Notes: generated by a model from the letters alone, not told the origin. A DNA stretch of 64,000 nucleotides from Mortierella alpina (GCA_029449245.1 JANATF010000003.1:3472001-3536000); one strand, 5' to 3'. Counted from the first letter of the stretch, positions 30,573-42,586 are shown. Program-made: numbers and translations.

Positions 30573-32248
30573 TCAATTAATGATGATGACGAGGTGCAGA
30601 AAGTTGTCGGGATAGGACATGTTCTGTGAAGCCCAGATGGCGCTCGTGTCTAAGCTGGGTATAATTCCATGAACCATTGCTGATGCTACAGGGGATCCCG
30701 TCTCAACCAGAGGGAAAAGGTCTGGCAAGGAGCTGTGAAGTACCTGCCGTAATGTCTTTGGCCGATCTATATCCAAAATCAATAAAAAAAAATGGAGTAT
30801 GATCCCACAAGGTTAATGGACAGTTGCTAGTCAAGTCGCCATTCTTAGGTTGGTTTTCCCTGATCATACTAGCAACTCGCAAGAATGGCTATTTCTTACC
30901 GTTTTCATCAACGGGCGAGACTGGGTCCTGGATAACGGGGCAGTTCTCGGGCAAATATATCCTGATGGGAAGACTCCGTGCCATTGCACCGTCGTTCAGC
31001 ATCAACTTGTGGTTCATTCCCCAAAACCGGTCGTAGTCGTCTACGGTAATAGCACAGAGGCAGCAAGAGTTTAGTAAAGTGCTTTGGGGCTGCTTTCTCA
31101 TGGGTAATCTGTGTTTTTCGTGCTTGTCCTTACTCGACCATAAGCCATCCCACAACTGCGTCTGATCAGACTTGGACATGTTCATAACCTTTTTCGTCGA
31201 TCCATTGCGCAGATAGTCCGCCTAAAATGTGCGTGAAGAATGAAGAAAACGTAGACTATGATTAGTGCTTTTGCTAGATAAGTGCGAACACCAGAGGGGG
31301 CACTGAGATGCTGTCCGAGACTTCCGCGTCAAAAAAAAAAACTAAGGAGTGATTGTTGACTTCTGGCCCTTGCCTCTTTGATCATGGACATGAAGTAATC
31401 CTGACAGCTGTCGACCGCTTGACTCTTGATCAGTTTGTCTCCTGGAAAGTTTTGAAAGTGTACTGTGACCTTCCAGGGCAGCAATGATCCATTCATGCCA
31501 CCACCTGCAGAAGCCTGCAGTCCATGGATATCGTATAGTAATCCAATTGGATAATGCCTATACAATTTGCGCGTCCCCGTTTTTCGTGCGTTTCCCAAGG
31601 CAAGACCAACATGGAGGGAAGGAGAGAGATGGTGAGAAAGAACGAGAACGACTTTGTTAGCTGCAAAAGGAGCAGGAGCTTTTTTTTTGTCCCTTTGGTT
31701 CGTGACCAAAAGGTTAAAAAACGACGTCCTTGACAGCTGAGAGCTTGGCGTGAAGAAGTAGCATAAAAACTGAGCAACGACGCAGGAATTCGTCTGTGGT
31801 GCTAGCTTACCATTTCAGTGGCGTCCCTTCAAACTCATACCATACCTCGGCATCATCGCCGATAAAGTGCAATGCCATGTCCACAAAGTGCTTCCTTACA
31901 TGGCTGGTCAAGAGTGAGAAATACGAACATCTTGACGCCTCAAACTATCCGCAAAAGAGAGTATAAACGAGTAACAGAACCAGATTAGCACGTCAAGAAC
32001 ACGTCTTTTTTTTTTATCACCTCTGCCGGACAAACCCACTTGACATGACATGACATGATCCGGTGTCCACCTACAAAAAAGGCCTCTACTGCGTTTGAGC
32101 CCACGGCTGCTGCTTCAGCTCGGTCCCATGTGAATTGGATAGGTATGGATCCATCCCAGATGACTTTGGCGATGGGGTTATGTGGGGCTGGGGTGGTGGC
32201 TGTGGATGCTGCTGCTGGCGTCTTTCCTTGTCCCGGTGGTGGAGGCAT
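30573..32248 (-). CDS. ATG5: ATG5, autophagy conjugation protein
   Basis: Substrate of Atg12 conjugation; Atg12-Atg5 with Atg16 is the E3 for Atg8 lipidation at the phagophore. Six exons (32248-32075, 31944-31811, 31557-31374, 31221-31134, 31040-30900, 30766-30573) give 304 residues. It reads VIWDGSIPIQFTW at the N-terminus, SRCSYFSLLTSHVRKHF, TPLKWHYPIGLLYD, PWKVTVHFQNFP, and the acceptor helix FMSMIKEADYLRNGS with the Atg12-accepting lysine at about K163. DYDRFWGMN and the C-terminal SQNMSYPDNFLHL complete the family pattern. The intron after MIKE needs a GC donor (GAG|GCAAGG) to keep frame. Exon 2 may start six bases later (without Phe-Glu). Convergent with ATG4. Confidence 0.92.
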
Positions 32249-32766
32249 GAATAGGGACGGAGACTTGTGTGTCGGATGTGCGTGAATGTGTGTGCGTGGA
32301 GGGAGGTGTGTGAATTACGTGGTGTGGGGTGAGCAGGAACAACAAGGTGCAGGACAGCGGGAAGGAAGACGAATGAATGAATGAATGGATGGACGGGGCG
32401 AGTGAATGAATGAAAACTATGGCAGTTTCGGCAAGGTCCTGGGCTTGAAGAGAAGAGAACACGAGGGTTTGAGTGAGCCGTGGCGAAGGAGCGAAGGAGG
32501 CCAAGCAAGATGCGGAGAAGGGGGTGTGAGGTGTGAGGTGTGCGAAATAGGAAGGGCGGCGCAACGCAAAGACGGATACGGCGACAACTAGAAAAAATCG
32601 CAGCCACCTCACTGGCCACTTTTTCTTCAGCACTTCATCGCCATTCCTTGGCACTATCCCCATTCATCACGCCTGCACTGCATACATTCTCCTGTCTTTC
32701 AGTCCGCATCCTCGTTCTCTCTCACTCTCTTTCTCAGTCTCTTTCTCTCTTCCTGGCCACCCACAT
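32249..32766. promoter_or_regulatory. Shared promoter between ATG5 and the 4-TM coiled-coil gene
   Basis: 518 bp between the two start codons. 32380-32420 repeats GAATGAATGAAT, and 32700-32755 is CTCTCT-rich before the right-hand gene. No clear TATA box. Confidence 0.4.
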
Positions 32767-33648
32767 ATGGAGCAACTACAGCATCTCCACAAGAGGAAAA
32801 GTGCCGTCAGAGAACTCTTCCGAGGGCCAGAGTCAACTGGCGAACTCGAGTTTCTGCCAGAAGAAGGTGCACTGACCAGAAACGCTGCAGAGTTGTATTC
32901 TTGCGGTTCGCGTGAATGATAGACAATTCAATGACAAGTGTCTTACCTACTCTTTTGTTTTTGCTGCTCCAAATGCTGCAATTGTATGCAGAGCAAGAGG
33001 AGCTAATAGAGTCGTTGCGGATCTCCAACGATCATGCAAACTCGTCGTTCAAGGTATTCGATTAGGCTGCTGCTGCTAAGAGACGATGCCACCGCATGGG
33101 CCATTGAACCTAACCCACCCATTGCGTTATTGCCTAGATGGTCCTATTGGCGTTTTCAGCCATGGAGATTTCCATGTAGGACCCAAAGTGAAGCAGAATC
33201 GACAGCAAGTTAAAGAGCTAGATCTTGATCGCGTTTGTTGTTCTCTTATGTCTCGTATAGCCACATTGTCTTCTCGGTCTATAGGTGGTATAGGAGCTCT
33301 TCTCAATATCCGCGTTATCCGGACAGCCATGACCCTTCGATTGCTTTTCGACAGAGTGCATCTCCAGCAACAGCTACGCTGTTCTCATTGATCTCGTTCG
33401 GCATTGGAATGTTCATAATCAAGGATACCACGCGGATAGCACGAGACAGTCTTGCAGTCTGGTCATTTGTCTCTGTCACTCCACTGCTGCTCATGGCCAG
33501 GGCTACCGATTTTTCTTTCGAGCTGCTTTGGTGGTCCATGCCGCTGATGCTCCAGGTCGTTGATCTTGCTAGTCTCTGGATCATGCAGGACCCAGAGGAG
33601 GCGTTTTTCACGTTGGACAAGAGCCGCTATAGGCTAAAGGGCGCGTGA
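32767..33648 (+). CDS. Coiled-coil four-helix membrane protein
   Basis: Function unknown. Four exons (32767-32911, 32992-33053, 33138-33175, 33261-33648) give 210 residues. The first 70 residues are charged and helical (MEQLQHLHKRKSAVREL, then QEELIESLRISNDHANSSFK). Four hydrophobic segments follow: MVLLAFSAMEISIHIVFSVY, TATLFSLISFGIGMFII, LAVWSFVSVTPLLLMA and a Leu/Met/Val stretch LLWWSMPLMLQVVDLASLW. The end is charged (EEAFFTLDKSRYRLKGA). The first intron could use either of two donors six bases apart (GTTCGC at 32906 or GTGAAT at 32912); both keep frame, and the second is closer to consensus. It starts back to back with ATG5. It is not a copy of the 4-TM genes at 2771 or 7051. Confidence 0.65.
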
Positions 33649-34137
33649 GAATTGAAGAATTGGGCGAAATTCCAATAGATTCGACGTCACTTTTCACCTT
33701 TTCACCTTTACGCTTTGGTACTCTCACTCCTGCGTTGATCCCAACCTGCTACAATAACTTCTCCACAAGACTCACTCCCACACACTCCACATTGAGCACC
33801 AGACCGCGATCCCTTTTCAAAAAGCCTTGGTAGCACCCATCCTGATTCGCAGTAGATCAGTGTCGTTGGCATCTCATCTCTGGCATCTCATCTCTAACAT
33901 CCTCGGCATCTCGTCGTTGTCGATATTGATTCACTCCTAATCAGCCAGCCGACAACAATTCCACCCCTCTCGCCCTTTTTCCTCCCTCTCTCTGCCTCTC
34001 TCCAGCTTTTGCGTCTCGACATCTAAAGACCCTTGGTCGCTTTGTCCAATCTACACGGGCATCCATCCAATTACAACAACCGTTGCATTTTAGCGTGAAA
34101 CTTCAGTCGGACACACAAATATATACAGACAAAAACT
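33649..34137 (+). promoter_or_regulatory. Promoter region of the Taf14-like gene with a small tandem repeat
   Basis: GGCATCTCATCTCT occurs twice in direct succession at 33868-33895, with a third partial copy at 33904-33913. CT-rich sequence follows (33960-34010), then an A-rich leader before the ATG. Confidence 0.45.
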
Positions 34138-35676
34138 ATGCCACAAGTAAGAATCCGGCCTCTATGATGAAAGGAAAAAAGATGTCTAATACTCGATAGC
34201 GCATTTGACCGAGAACATTACTCTCTCTTGTCTTCATGACAACGCAGCAAAAGACGATCCGCAAGGAGATTAAGGTAATTGAATCCTCAATCCCTCACCC
34301 CGATGGATGATGTGTACTGGGCTCACATCACACTGATCACTGACTGTTACATAAACCAAATAGGTTGTCACGGACCAGAATATTGTCAAGGGTCAAAAGC
34401 AAAATGGGTTCCCTATGCGCAAGTGGAAGATTTCGCTCATGGGCATTAGTGCAAACGGAGAGGAGGAGACCATGCCTTACGTGGACTATGTCGAGTATAT
34501 CCTTCATCACACATTTGAGCAGCCTCTCCGAAGTAAGGACCGTGGATGTGTGCAGACTTCGTTGTCCCGTTGTGGTTCGCGTACCCTTATTTGTCGAGAT
34601 CTTCATTGACCCATCTTGTATCTTCCTTTTTTCAGAGGTGACAGAGTATCCCTTCGTCCTGCAGGAAAAGGGATGGGGCGAGTTCGACATGAAGATCATG
34701 ATTCATTTCGTGGAAAAGTCCGTGTCGCCCTTCGTGCTGGATCATGATCTCAACTTTCAGTCGACACACTATGAGGTCCCTCAGACTTTAGTAAGGAGAT
34801 CTTGACAACAACTTTGGAACGCACTCGGACCGTGCTTTTGGTTGGCTATTATTAACAGGACTCATTTGGCTCCCACAACAGACATTCAAACCCGACCAAA
34901 AGGCCAGTTTCTTGAAACTACTGAACCTCCCAGCGAGCCATGCCTCACAAAGGGAATCGAGTAACGATAGCGCAGGAGATGCAGCGTCACATAAACGTCG
35001 AAGGGACGCGCTTGTGAGGGAGAAGGCAAAGCGTGTCAAGGACGATCGAAGTTCGGATGATGAGAGTCAGAGCAGTAGTGCTGCAGCTTCTGGAGATGAA
35101 TGGAGCGACAAGGTAACTGCGCTCGATCATGGATCCATTTATTCCTCTATGCGGAAGAGGGCTTAGGAAGGTTTTATAACTAATAGTGTTGTTCAACTGG
35201 CGACTCTTCTCCTGGACTTTATAGATTGATGTCCACGTCCTAGCAAAAAAGTTCCAGTTACTTCAGCCCGAGGATTTGGTGGAACTGGTTCAATTGGTAA
35301 AGGCAAATCAGTCCTCAGAGATGTATGTGAAAGAGGACGGAGAAGGTAAGGGGCTTTTGGATATTTGCTTTTCTTCAGTTCTTTTTCTTTTTTTTTTTTT
35401 TGCTTGCTCGTGATTCTCGCGGACCCTATCCATAATGGACCTGACTTGACCTGTCTTCTTTGTGACCCATGTCTGTAAACTTAGCTGGAGAGTTCCATAT
35501 TGACCTTCGGACACTCGGAGATGAATTGTTGACGGAGGTAGGCTATCAATAATTCTTGCTTGCAACAATATTACTGAGATGTTATCAGTGAAAGCCTTGT
35601 TCCCGGTTACTAAAAGTACAAGCTGTGCCCCGAACCTTTATAGTTGTGGCAGTTCTGTGAACGGAAGCTGGAGTAG
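34138..35676 (+). CDS. TAF14: Taf14-like YEATS protein
   Basis: Acyl-lysine reader shared by TFIID, TFIIF and chromatin remodellers in yeast. Eight exons (34138-34146, 34248-34274, 34364-34532, 34636-34790, 34882-35112, 35225-35345, 35485-35537, 35644-35676) give 265 residues. The YEATS domain covers about 4-120: QKTIRKEIK, FPMRKWKISLMGISANGEE, YVEYILHHTFEQPLRKVTEYPFVLQEKGWGEFDMKI and a DLNFQSTHYEV close. A Lys/Ser/Asp-rich linker leads to the ET domain (about 200-262): LLQPEDLVELVQLVKAN, FHIDLRTLGDELLTELWQFCERKLE. Exon 1 codes for only three residues and exon 2 for nine, so automated gene callers may miss the start. Confidence 0.85.
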
Positions 35677-36478
35677 CAATGCGTATCAGAGCCCGTTGTC
35701 GCACCCCTCGCTTGACTCTTACCGTCACCTTTACCCTGCATACGTACTCATGCTCAGAACCTTCTGTTCCATGGATTTACCACTACTCTACGTCCGTTAA
35801 AAGGTTCAGATCTGCGCGCTTCGCTCGAGTCCGCATTTGCGGGCACTATTTTACCCATGGCTTCTTCGTTTATGCTTGCTCGTACTGCTATTGTTTCGCT
35901 GCTTGTTCTAATTACAAAGTCATGCTTACGCTCATTTCAATACAACGAGTGATTCATCATGCTGGTTGAAGATATCGTCTTTTGAAGACATCTCTGTGAT
36001 GTTTATCTGTCGTCCGTTGCTTGTGAGGTTTGTTGCATGAGTCCAGGACAACAACCCTCTTGCGGATATGCCAAGAGAATGAGGAAAAACAGCCTTCAAA
36101 TTTTTTCTCTCACAGGCCACAGCCGTGATCTTATTTTCACTCCGCTTCTCCGAAGAAGTCTTTGTGCCAAGAAAACACACAGTTCCTTGTGTCACCTTAT
36201 TCTTAGGACCTAGGCTGACGCGGAGATAAACGCATGCTGACGCTGGCATCATGGGCTGTCCAAGAAAAGCCAAGCGCAGTGACCCTTCACTGACAGCATA
36301 TATATAGGGCATACTTCTTTCGAGGCTGCCACAAACTACCTTCTTACCGACATTGTTTTTTTTCCTTGTTATTGTTTGCATCCTTGTACATACTTCTTCT
36401 TGCCGTCTACAGACCAATTACCGTTCCCCTACCCTATACCCCATCCCTCTACTTCTTCAATAATCGATCTAAGTTGCT
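35677..36478. other. Intergenic region with TATA box for the next gene
   Basis: No gene recognised. TATATATA at 36300-36307 is about 175 bases before the ATG at 36479 and is the likely core promoter. A minus-strand frame at 35932-36417 would overlap that promoter and has no domain. Confidence 0.45.
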
Positions 36479-37600
36479 ATGGGTCTTGTCGGCTTTATCA
36501 CGTTTATACGCTACCTTACGCTCCTGACATGTGCCGCAGTCTTCGGCCTCGACATGTATATTGTCGCGCTCTTTGACACATACAACGAGGTCGCGCTTGT
36601 GTGGCAATTTTTCGCACAGACCAGCATAATCGGCGCCATGATCTTGACCCTCATACTTTCCGAGATCACATTCCGCATTTGTCTCTACCGCCAACGACAT
36701 CGCGAGCGACACTACGCGCCTGACTTTGGAGCACACAACCCTTACCTCCAAGAGGCATCAGGAGCAAGTCCAGGAGCTGTAACCCTTCCAAAGCCCCGTG
36801 CGTACAAACGTCGCCGAGGGTGCTGCTCCATATTCTGGTCCATCATTCGCCTATGCTGGATGTGGATCCTCAGCGCTGGAATCCTTCAAACCACTATCAG
36901 GTCGTTTATTCGTCAGAGTCGTTCTGTGTTTGTCCTGCCATATCCAAGGGATTCGACTCTTGGTAACAACTTCCGCTCATACAACGATTATAATCCCAGA
37001 GACCTCTTCACCTGTCCAGAAGGAACTTGGTCGAATCCGTTGTCGTATCTTTGCAGGTTCGACAATTTGGCCACAACACTCGCTGCTGCCGCGGGTCTTT
37101 TATTGATCGTAGAAGCCGCTGCAACCATTATCTTTGATAACCGGGACCCGCGGTCGTCCAGGTCGTCGTCTTTCAAAGACTCCCTGGTCACCAAGCACAG
37201 GACGGAGCCGATCAACCAGGAGGAGCTGGCCAACTCGCATGTGGCCGTTGTAGGACCACAGTCAATGGAGCTCCAGCCCTATGGCGTGTACCAAGATCAG
37301 TCTTGGTTGCACAACAATCCGCTTCCTGAAACACCAAGTATTGCGGAAAGATCTTTGCCTCCCTTGCCGCCACGGTCGGTTCTTGAAGGCGACGACAGTG
37401 CTGAGGGATCCTATAGCGCCAAGGCGCTTCCGGACGAGAAGCAAGATTTCTCGCCCAATGTGTGGGCCAGTGCTGCCGAGGAGAAATCCAACATGAAAGA
37501 GTCCCTTGGGAAGATGCCGGAGGAAGAGCCAATCGCGCACGAGACACCATCAGAACCAAGCGGGTCAACGCAGAGGCCAATTTCTCAAAATCGGGTCTAA
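36479..37600 (+). CDS. Four-helix membrane protein with long cytosolic tail
   Basis: Single exon, 373 residues, family not recognised. Hydrophobic segments at about 7-29 (FITFIRYLTLLTCAAVFGLDM), 45-68 (FAQTSIIGAMILTLILSEITF), 116-140 (IFWSIIRLCWMWILSAGIL) and 200-222 (LATTLAAAAGLLLIVEAAATII). A basic cytosolic loop (RQRHRERH, KPRAYKRRRG) lies between the second and third, and a loop with two Cys (FTCPEGTWSNPLSYLCRF) between the third and fourth. This is MARVEL-like topology. The last 140 residues are disordered, Pro/Ser/Glu-rich, with SLPPLPPRS (possible SH3 ligand). TATA box at 36300, AATAAA at 37628-37633. No introns. Confidence 0.75.
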   Translation: MGLVGFITFIRYLTLLTCAAVFGLDMYIVALFDTYNEVALVWQFFAQTSIIGAMILTLILSEITFRICLYRQRHRERHYAPDFGAHNPYLQEASGASPGAVTLPKPRAYKRRRGCCSIFWSIIRLCWMWILSAGILQTTIRSFIRQSRSVFVLPYPRDSTLGNNFRSYNDYNPRDLFTCPEGTWSNPLSYLCRFDNLATTLAAAAGLLLIVEAAATIIFDNRDPRSSRSSSFKDSLVTKHRTEPINQEELANSHVAVVGPQSMELQPYGVYQDQSWLHNNPLPETPSIAERSLPPLPPRSVLEGDDSAEGSYSAKALPDEKQDFSPNVWASAAEEKSNMKESLGKMPEEEPIAHETPSEPSGSTQRPISQNRV

Positions 37601-40509
37601 GAGCAGGAATATACTCATTGTCGAAATAATAAAAACTAGGTATTGATATGTCGCTAATACGAAGAAGACAGAAAAAAAGAATAAGGTCTTTGCACACGGC
37701 CTTTGTGGTATCAACCTTCGTAAGACAGTCAAAGTAACAACGGCCATGGCCTTTGCAGGAAACAGTAAAGTGGATCACTGTATAAGCCAGAAAACGTGGA
37801 TATGTCATCCTGTATCAAGGTATCAGAAGTCAAGCACGCAGTGAAAGTGGCCATGCGGTGGTATCATCACTGAAGAATGTGAGTATAGCAGATACCGAGA
37901 ATGTAGCGGAATAAGCAAAGGTACTGAACAGGCGATTGAACACTTAACCGTAGACAGACGTTCAAAGGTAGATCTAGACGGCAAAAGAGGAAAGGCGCAG
38001 TGGAAGTCAAGCGGAAATATATGAGGTTGAAAGACAGATACTTGTGCTGGCAGCATATGATGGTTTTGAATTCTGCGCCTGAGAGCCCTGCACTGGATGT
38101 TACTTTGACCACCTTGGGTCACCGAGGGAGCCAAATGCTGCGCCGTGTAGCGACCAACAGCAGCCCGTTGCCTTGCCATTTTCAGGCTTACCTAAACGCA
38201 TGACGTTCGACTACCAGTTGCTTACTGCTCCCTTATGAAAGCAACATTCCAGGGGTGTGCATATAAACTGTTACTTTGAGGCAACTTTCGAGTCTTAAAA
38301 CGTTGTTGTAGCTGATCTGTGGGTTGCTGTAGAAAGCGTAAAGGTTGTTGCTGTACATACCTCAACCGTTACATCTTACCGCCAGTGTTTTTCCGCCGTC
38401 CGCCACGCGAATCCATTTTCCTCACCTTCCCCAACTCCTGCCGTAACTTCCATCCTACAGATTGAACTCAAACGATATGATATCTACTTGTAGCTCAGAG
38501 ACCAGCTAGATCTTGGCAGCCAAAGTCTCGCGGACATTTCCAAAGGCAAGCCACTATGAAGTCGATATCGCGCTGCAGGCTTATGAAGCAGCGGAGTCTT
38601 TTTTTGCGAAAGTAATTGAGTCGTCTATGAAAGCAAGTACAAGCGTTAGAGTTAAATGAAAAGGGAGCATGGGAGCTATAGTCTGCCTGATGTCCGGTCA
38701 CTGGTGATAAGTGCTCACACTTTGCATTCTTCACTCAACCTGCAACTCTGCCATCGTGGACTTCATTTCTACTCACGATATATTTTTCACTATTCTTTAG
38801 TGGCATGTGCCTCTCATTTTTTTTTTTGCTCTGGGAATAGCGAAACGGCGTTTACCGAACCCTATCCACTGGCAACATTTGTGACGAATGTATACTGCGA
38901 TTAGGCTGTGCGTGAAGCGTAGAAGACTGCGTAGCAAGGATACGGATTTCAGCACTACTATACATACACCCACGCTGGTAGGTGACAGCACTGAGAACAT
39001 CAAAGAGTTGCAGCATAATGCTCAATTTGACGAGGGGATCACCATGCTGTCATAAAAAAGGCGGCCTCTATGCTGCAACGATACCTCATGGGACTCTTGA
39101 CTGAGCTCAACGTTAGCTATTGCTCACTAAAAAAAAATCGAAAGAGCACTTCTGCGTGCCGCCTCGAAAGAACCATACTCTACAGTGAAAGGAAGGAGAG
39201 TTGTTTTGCTATACATGGGCCTATTGCTGGGGGGGGGGGTGGATGCAGCCACAAAAAGGGCGTAAGTGAATGGCCAAACGGAACACAGGGTATTAAATGA
39301 ACGGACATGCTGGAAACAAAAGACATGAGATGTCTATCGATGGAGATTGAATCCCAAAGTCATTTGTGTACTGCATGCATGGCCAACGGCACATGTATGC
39401 ATGCACTCCAAACCCATGCAGTTTGGCACAACGTGGCAAAAAGAAAGAAAAGAAAATCTCGTCCTCTCCCCCCAAGGTCAGAAAGGGATGGGAGGCTATT
39501 TGAAACTTTGACCTGGTCCAGATAGCCGTAGACTTCCAAGCAACCAAATGGAATGAGGAGGATGGCGCGGTGGCGATGTGCCAGAAAGGCATTTTTTTTC
39601 TCCGAAGTTGAGGAGGCATTCAGGGCCAACGGCACCATTAAGAGTACATCTGTCCAGGCTTGGGCTAACTGAGTTTGAGTCCAAGCAATGCATTTGTGTG
39701 AGCTGTTGTTGTGGACCATGGGACCCAGTTGACCAGCACCGATCCGTCGGTCCACACTACAATAACAGAGCGAGCGAACGAGCGACGAAAGTACAGTAGA
39801 ATGCGTAAGGTAGAATACGTGAATACAGCGCTTATAGTGTGTTGCTTTTGTTGATGTATCTCAAGGCGGTAGCCTTGTACGATGGGTACGCACGCAATGA
39901 CAGTGTAGGTGGTCTGCAGGGGAGGCGAATATGCGCACGTACATTCTCGGTTGTACCTCGTACCACACAGAGATATCCCCCACTTCATAATACTCGACTG
40001 CCCCCCTCATTCTGCGCACCCCATGCCCCATGGTCCATGGATATGTCGGCGGTATCGCATGCCATGCGCAATGGTTCGCTAATGGAGCGGCTCTCTCGCT
40101 GTTCTAATCGCGGGGCTGGCTTATAATTACTCATCGCCTTCTCACTTACCCCCCCTCTCTTTCTCTCGTTTCCCTGTTCCTGTCTCCCATTGTAGCCATA
40201 CCCCTGTTCTCACCTCACTTCCTAACCTTTTCCTTTGTGCATAAAACCGTTATTCCTTCGCCCCTCTCTCTTAATACGCCTCGAGCTGCACAGCAATACC
40301 TACCTCACTCCCGTCACCCACTCCATTCACAGCTCCTTAATCTTGACATCTATCCCCAACACGCATCTCTTGCACCTCACACCACAACTGCATTTCAATT
40401 TGGACATTAAACGTCATTGCACTTGACACTGAGTTGTCATTCAGCATCATCATTCTCCTGCTCCTCCTCCTCTCATAAACTCGGCAATTCCTACTCAGAG
40501 TCATCCCAC
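37601..40509. other. Long intergenic region
   Basis: 2.9 kb without a supported gene. Frames at 37212-37808, 37823-38179 and 39360-39755 on the minus strand lack domains and have poor composition. A run of ten G occurs at about 39229-39239. 40140-40420 is CT-rich and precedes the hydrolase gene. I cannot exclude a non-coding RNA. Confidence 0.4.
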
Positions 40510-42231
40510 ATGTCGCGACGAATGTCCGAGGCAGCCTCGGTCTGCTCCTTTGATAGCATTCCGACGATGGCTGATGTCGAAGCGACCCTTGGGAGTGTCG
40601 ATATGAACCAGCGCTACGAGCTCTACTCGGGAAGTCTCGTGTCCTTTGCTGAGGTTGGTCATCCTTGTGGCCACCCAGTCTTTTGCTTGTAAGTGTTGGT
40701 TTGAAGAATGCTTGAAACGGCAAATTCTATACCATTCAAACCGTGTCAGTTTACAAAAGGCGCGTTTCAGGGAACTGGCCTCTACAACCCGCCTCCCCAT
40801 TGGTGCTCTGTCTAATACGCGTTGCCTCGGTGTCAGAAAGAGAAACAGACAAATATCGAACAAGAGTCCTCCGCTCTTTCGTGCATTATCCTTTTTTCCT
40901 ACTCTCTGACCATTTCTTGATTCGGCTCTTATTTCTTCCTTCACGGCTCTTTATTATATTCAGCTTGGGTCTCGGTTGCATGCGGTACTATTCCATCATT
41001 CTCGAGGACCTGGCTTTCAAGCATTCGCTCAGGATATACTGCATCGACCGACCAGGTGTCGGCATGTCCCACACTACCGAGCCAGAGGTACGAATCAATA
41101 TCGCTCACAGTTTTTGTTTGTTCTCGATCTTTAAGACCCTCGCAAGCCTGCATAGTCAGGTTCTTTTGGTTTCATTTTTTGACAAGGTACTTATGGTTAT
41201 TTTTTTTTGACAAAGGCATGGACTCCGCTCAGGATGGCCGAGATTGTCGAGGAGATGGCCAATGGCTTCAACATCCAGCGGTTCTCGGTCATGGGTCACT
41301 CTTGCGGTGCCATTTATGCCATGGCCTGTGCACTCCGACTCAAATCGCGGATCGTCGGCACTGTCTGGTTGATGTCGCCTTGGGTCCACTTGACCATAGC
41401 CAAGAGGATGAAGTGGATCAAGCATGTCCCTACAACACTTCTTAAATCTCAGAGCACGGCCAGTTTGTTGTACAAGACCTTGTCCGTTGCTGCAAAGGAA
41501 CCTCCAAGTCATGCGGATCCCAACATCTTGAATTATGACCGCGAAAAACTGTGCAAGGCTATGCTCGAGGACAACATGGCTGAAAGTCTGGAGGGTGCCA
41601 ACAATGATCTTATGGTTTGTCTGGAACTATACCACTCTTTCGGGTTCAGCTACAAGGATGTGACCATGCCGGTGCATGTATTTTGGGGCACAAAGGTGAG
41701 AATACATCCCGCTGTCGCTCACATCTCTAGCAAAGAGAATTAAGCCCAGGACTAACGGTGAACTCAAACTCTGTAAATTGACAGGATGCGGTGATTTCTA
41801 GGGAGGCTGTTGACTGGATGGAACAACGACTCTCTCAATGTACGCTGAGTGTTGTCGAGGGCGGCACGCATGGACTGCTCTGGCGCGCCGATGTTGTGTC
41901 AAAAATCTTCAAAGGAATCGCGTCGTCATGGAAGCTAGCCGAATTTGAACGTTCATTGACACAGCGATGGTCTATTAAGCAGCTGGGACTTCACAACACC
42001 GACGGCTGCCACAACAGTAGTAGCAGTAGCAGCAGTAGCAGTAGTAGCAGCACCATCACTAGCTATAATACCGGCCGATATTACTCATACAGGGGTAGCA
42101 CCTACAGCGGCACAAGTCAACTTCAGCAGGCGATTCAAACCAGTAACATCTACGAGATGCATAACCGCCTGAACCAACAATCCAAGTTACCCCAAACACA
42201 GGAGCTTTTCGACGAATCTGTCATGCAATGA
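40510..42231 (+). CDS. Alpha/beta hydrolase
   Basis: Esterase or lipase-type enzyme of unknown substrate. Four exons (40510-40688, 40964-41087, 41216-41695, 41785-42231) give 409 residues. The fold shows HPVFCFLGLGCMRYYS (oxyanion region), IYCIDRPGVGMS, the nucleophile elbow FSVMGHSCGAIYAMA, a late strand MPVHVFWGTKDAVIS carrying the probable acid, and the His in VVEGGTHGLLW. The N-terminal 45 residues are Ser-rich. The C-terminus adds about 100 residues with a polyserine run (13 Ser, AGT/AGC codons at 42016-42053), then Tyr/Ser/Thr- and Gln-rich sequence, not part of the enzyme core. No signal peptide, so probably intracellular. Confidence 0.85.
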
Positions 42232-42586
42232 TAGAACACCTACCATTCTCTCCGATGATGAACTTTTTATATACCTGACCTAATCCTTTTTCTTTACTAG
42301 TCTTTACAGCCCATCTTTTACCACAGCATCATGATGTATAAATATATTAACTTTCGATGCGTTGCCCTTCAGGAGCTGAAGAGGACCATCATTTATGATA
42401 GATATGAAACGGCGTGAAAAATGGGTGTAAACGGGGGACGTGAAGCTATTATAGTTCCATCGAAATCGCCATTGAGCGTGCTGCCTGATAAAAGAACTGC
42501 ACGCATTGGCTGCACACCATACGATTAGCACATCAGATCAGCCAGAAAAGAACTGCTCGTAAAAAAAAGGTACCCTCTGCTCAAGT

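Noticed and set aside
35932-36417. 161-codon minus-strand frame
   Set aside because: No domain, and it would cover the TATA box and leader of the gene at 36479.
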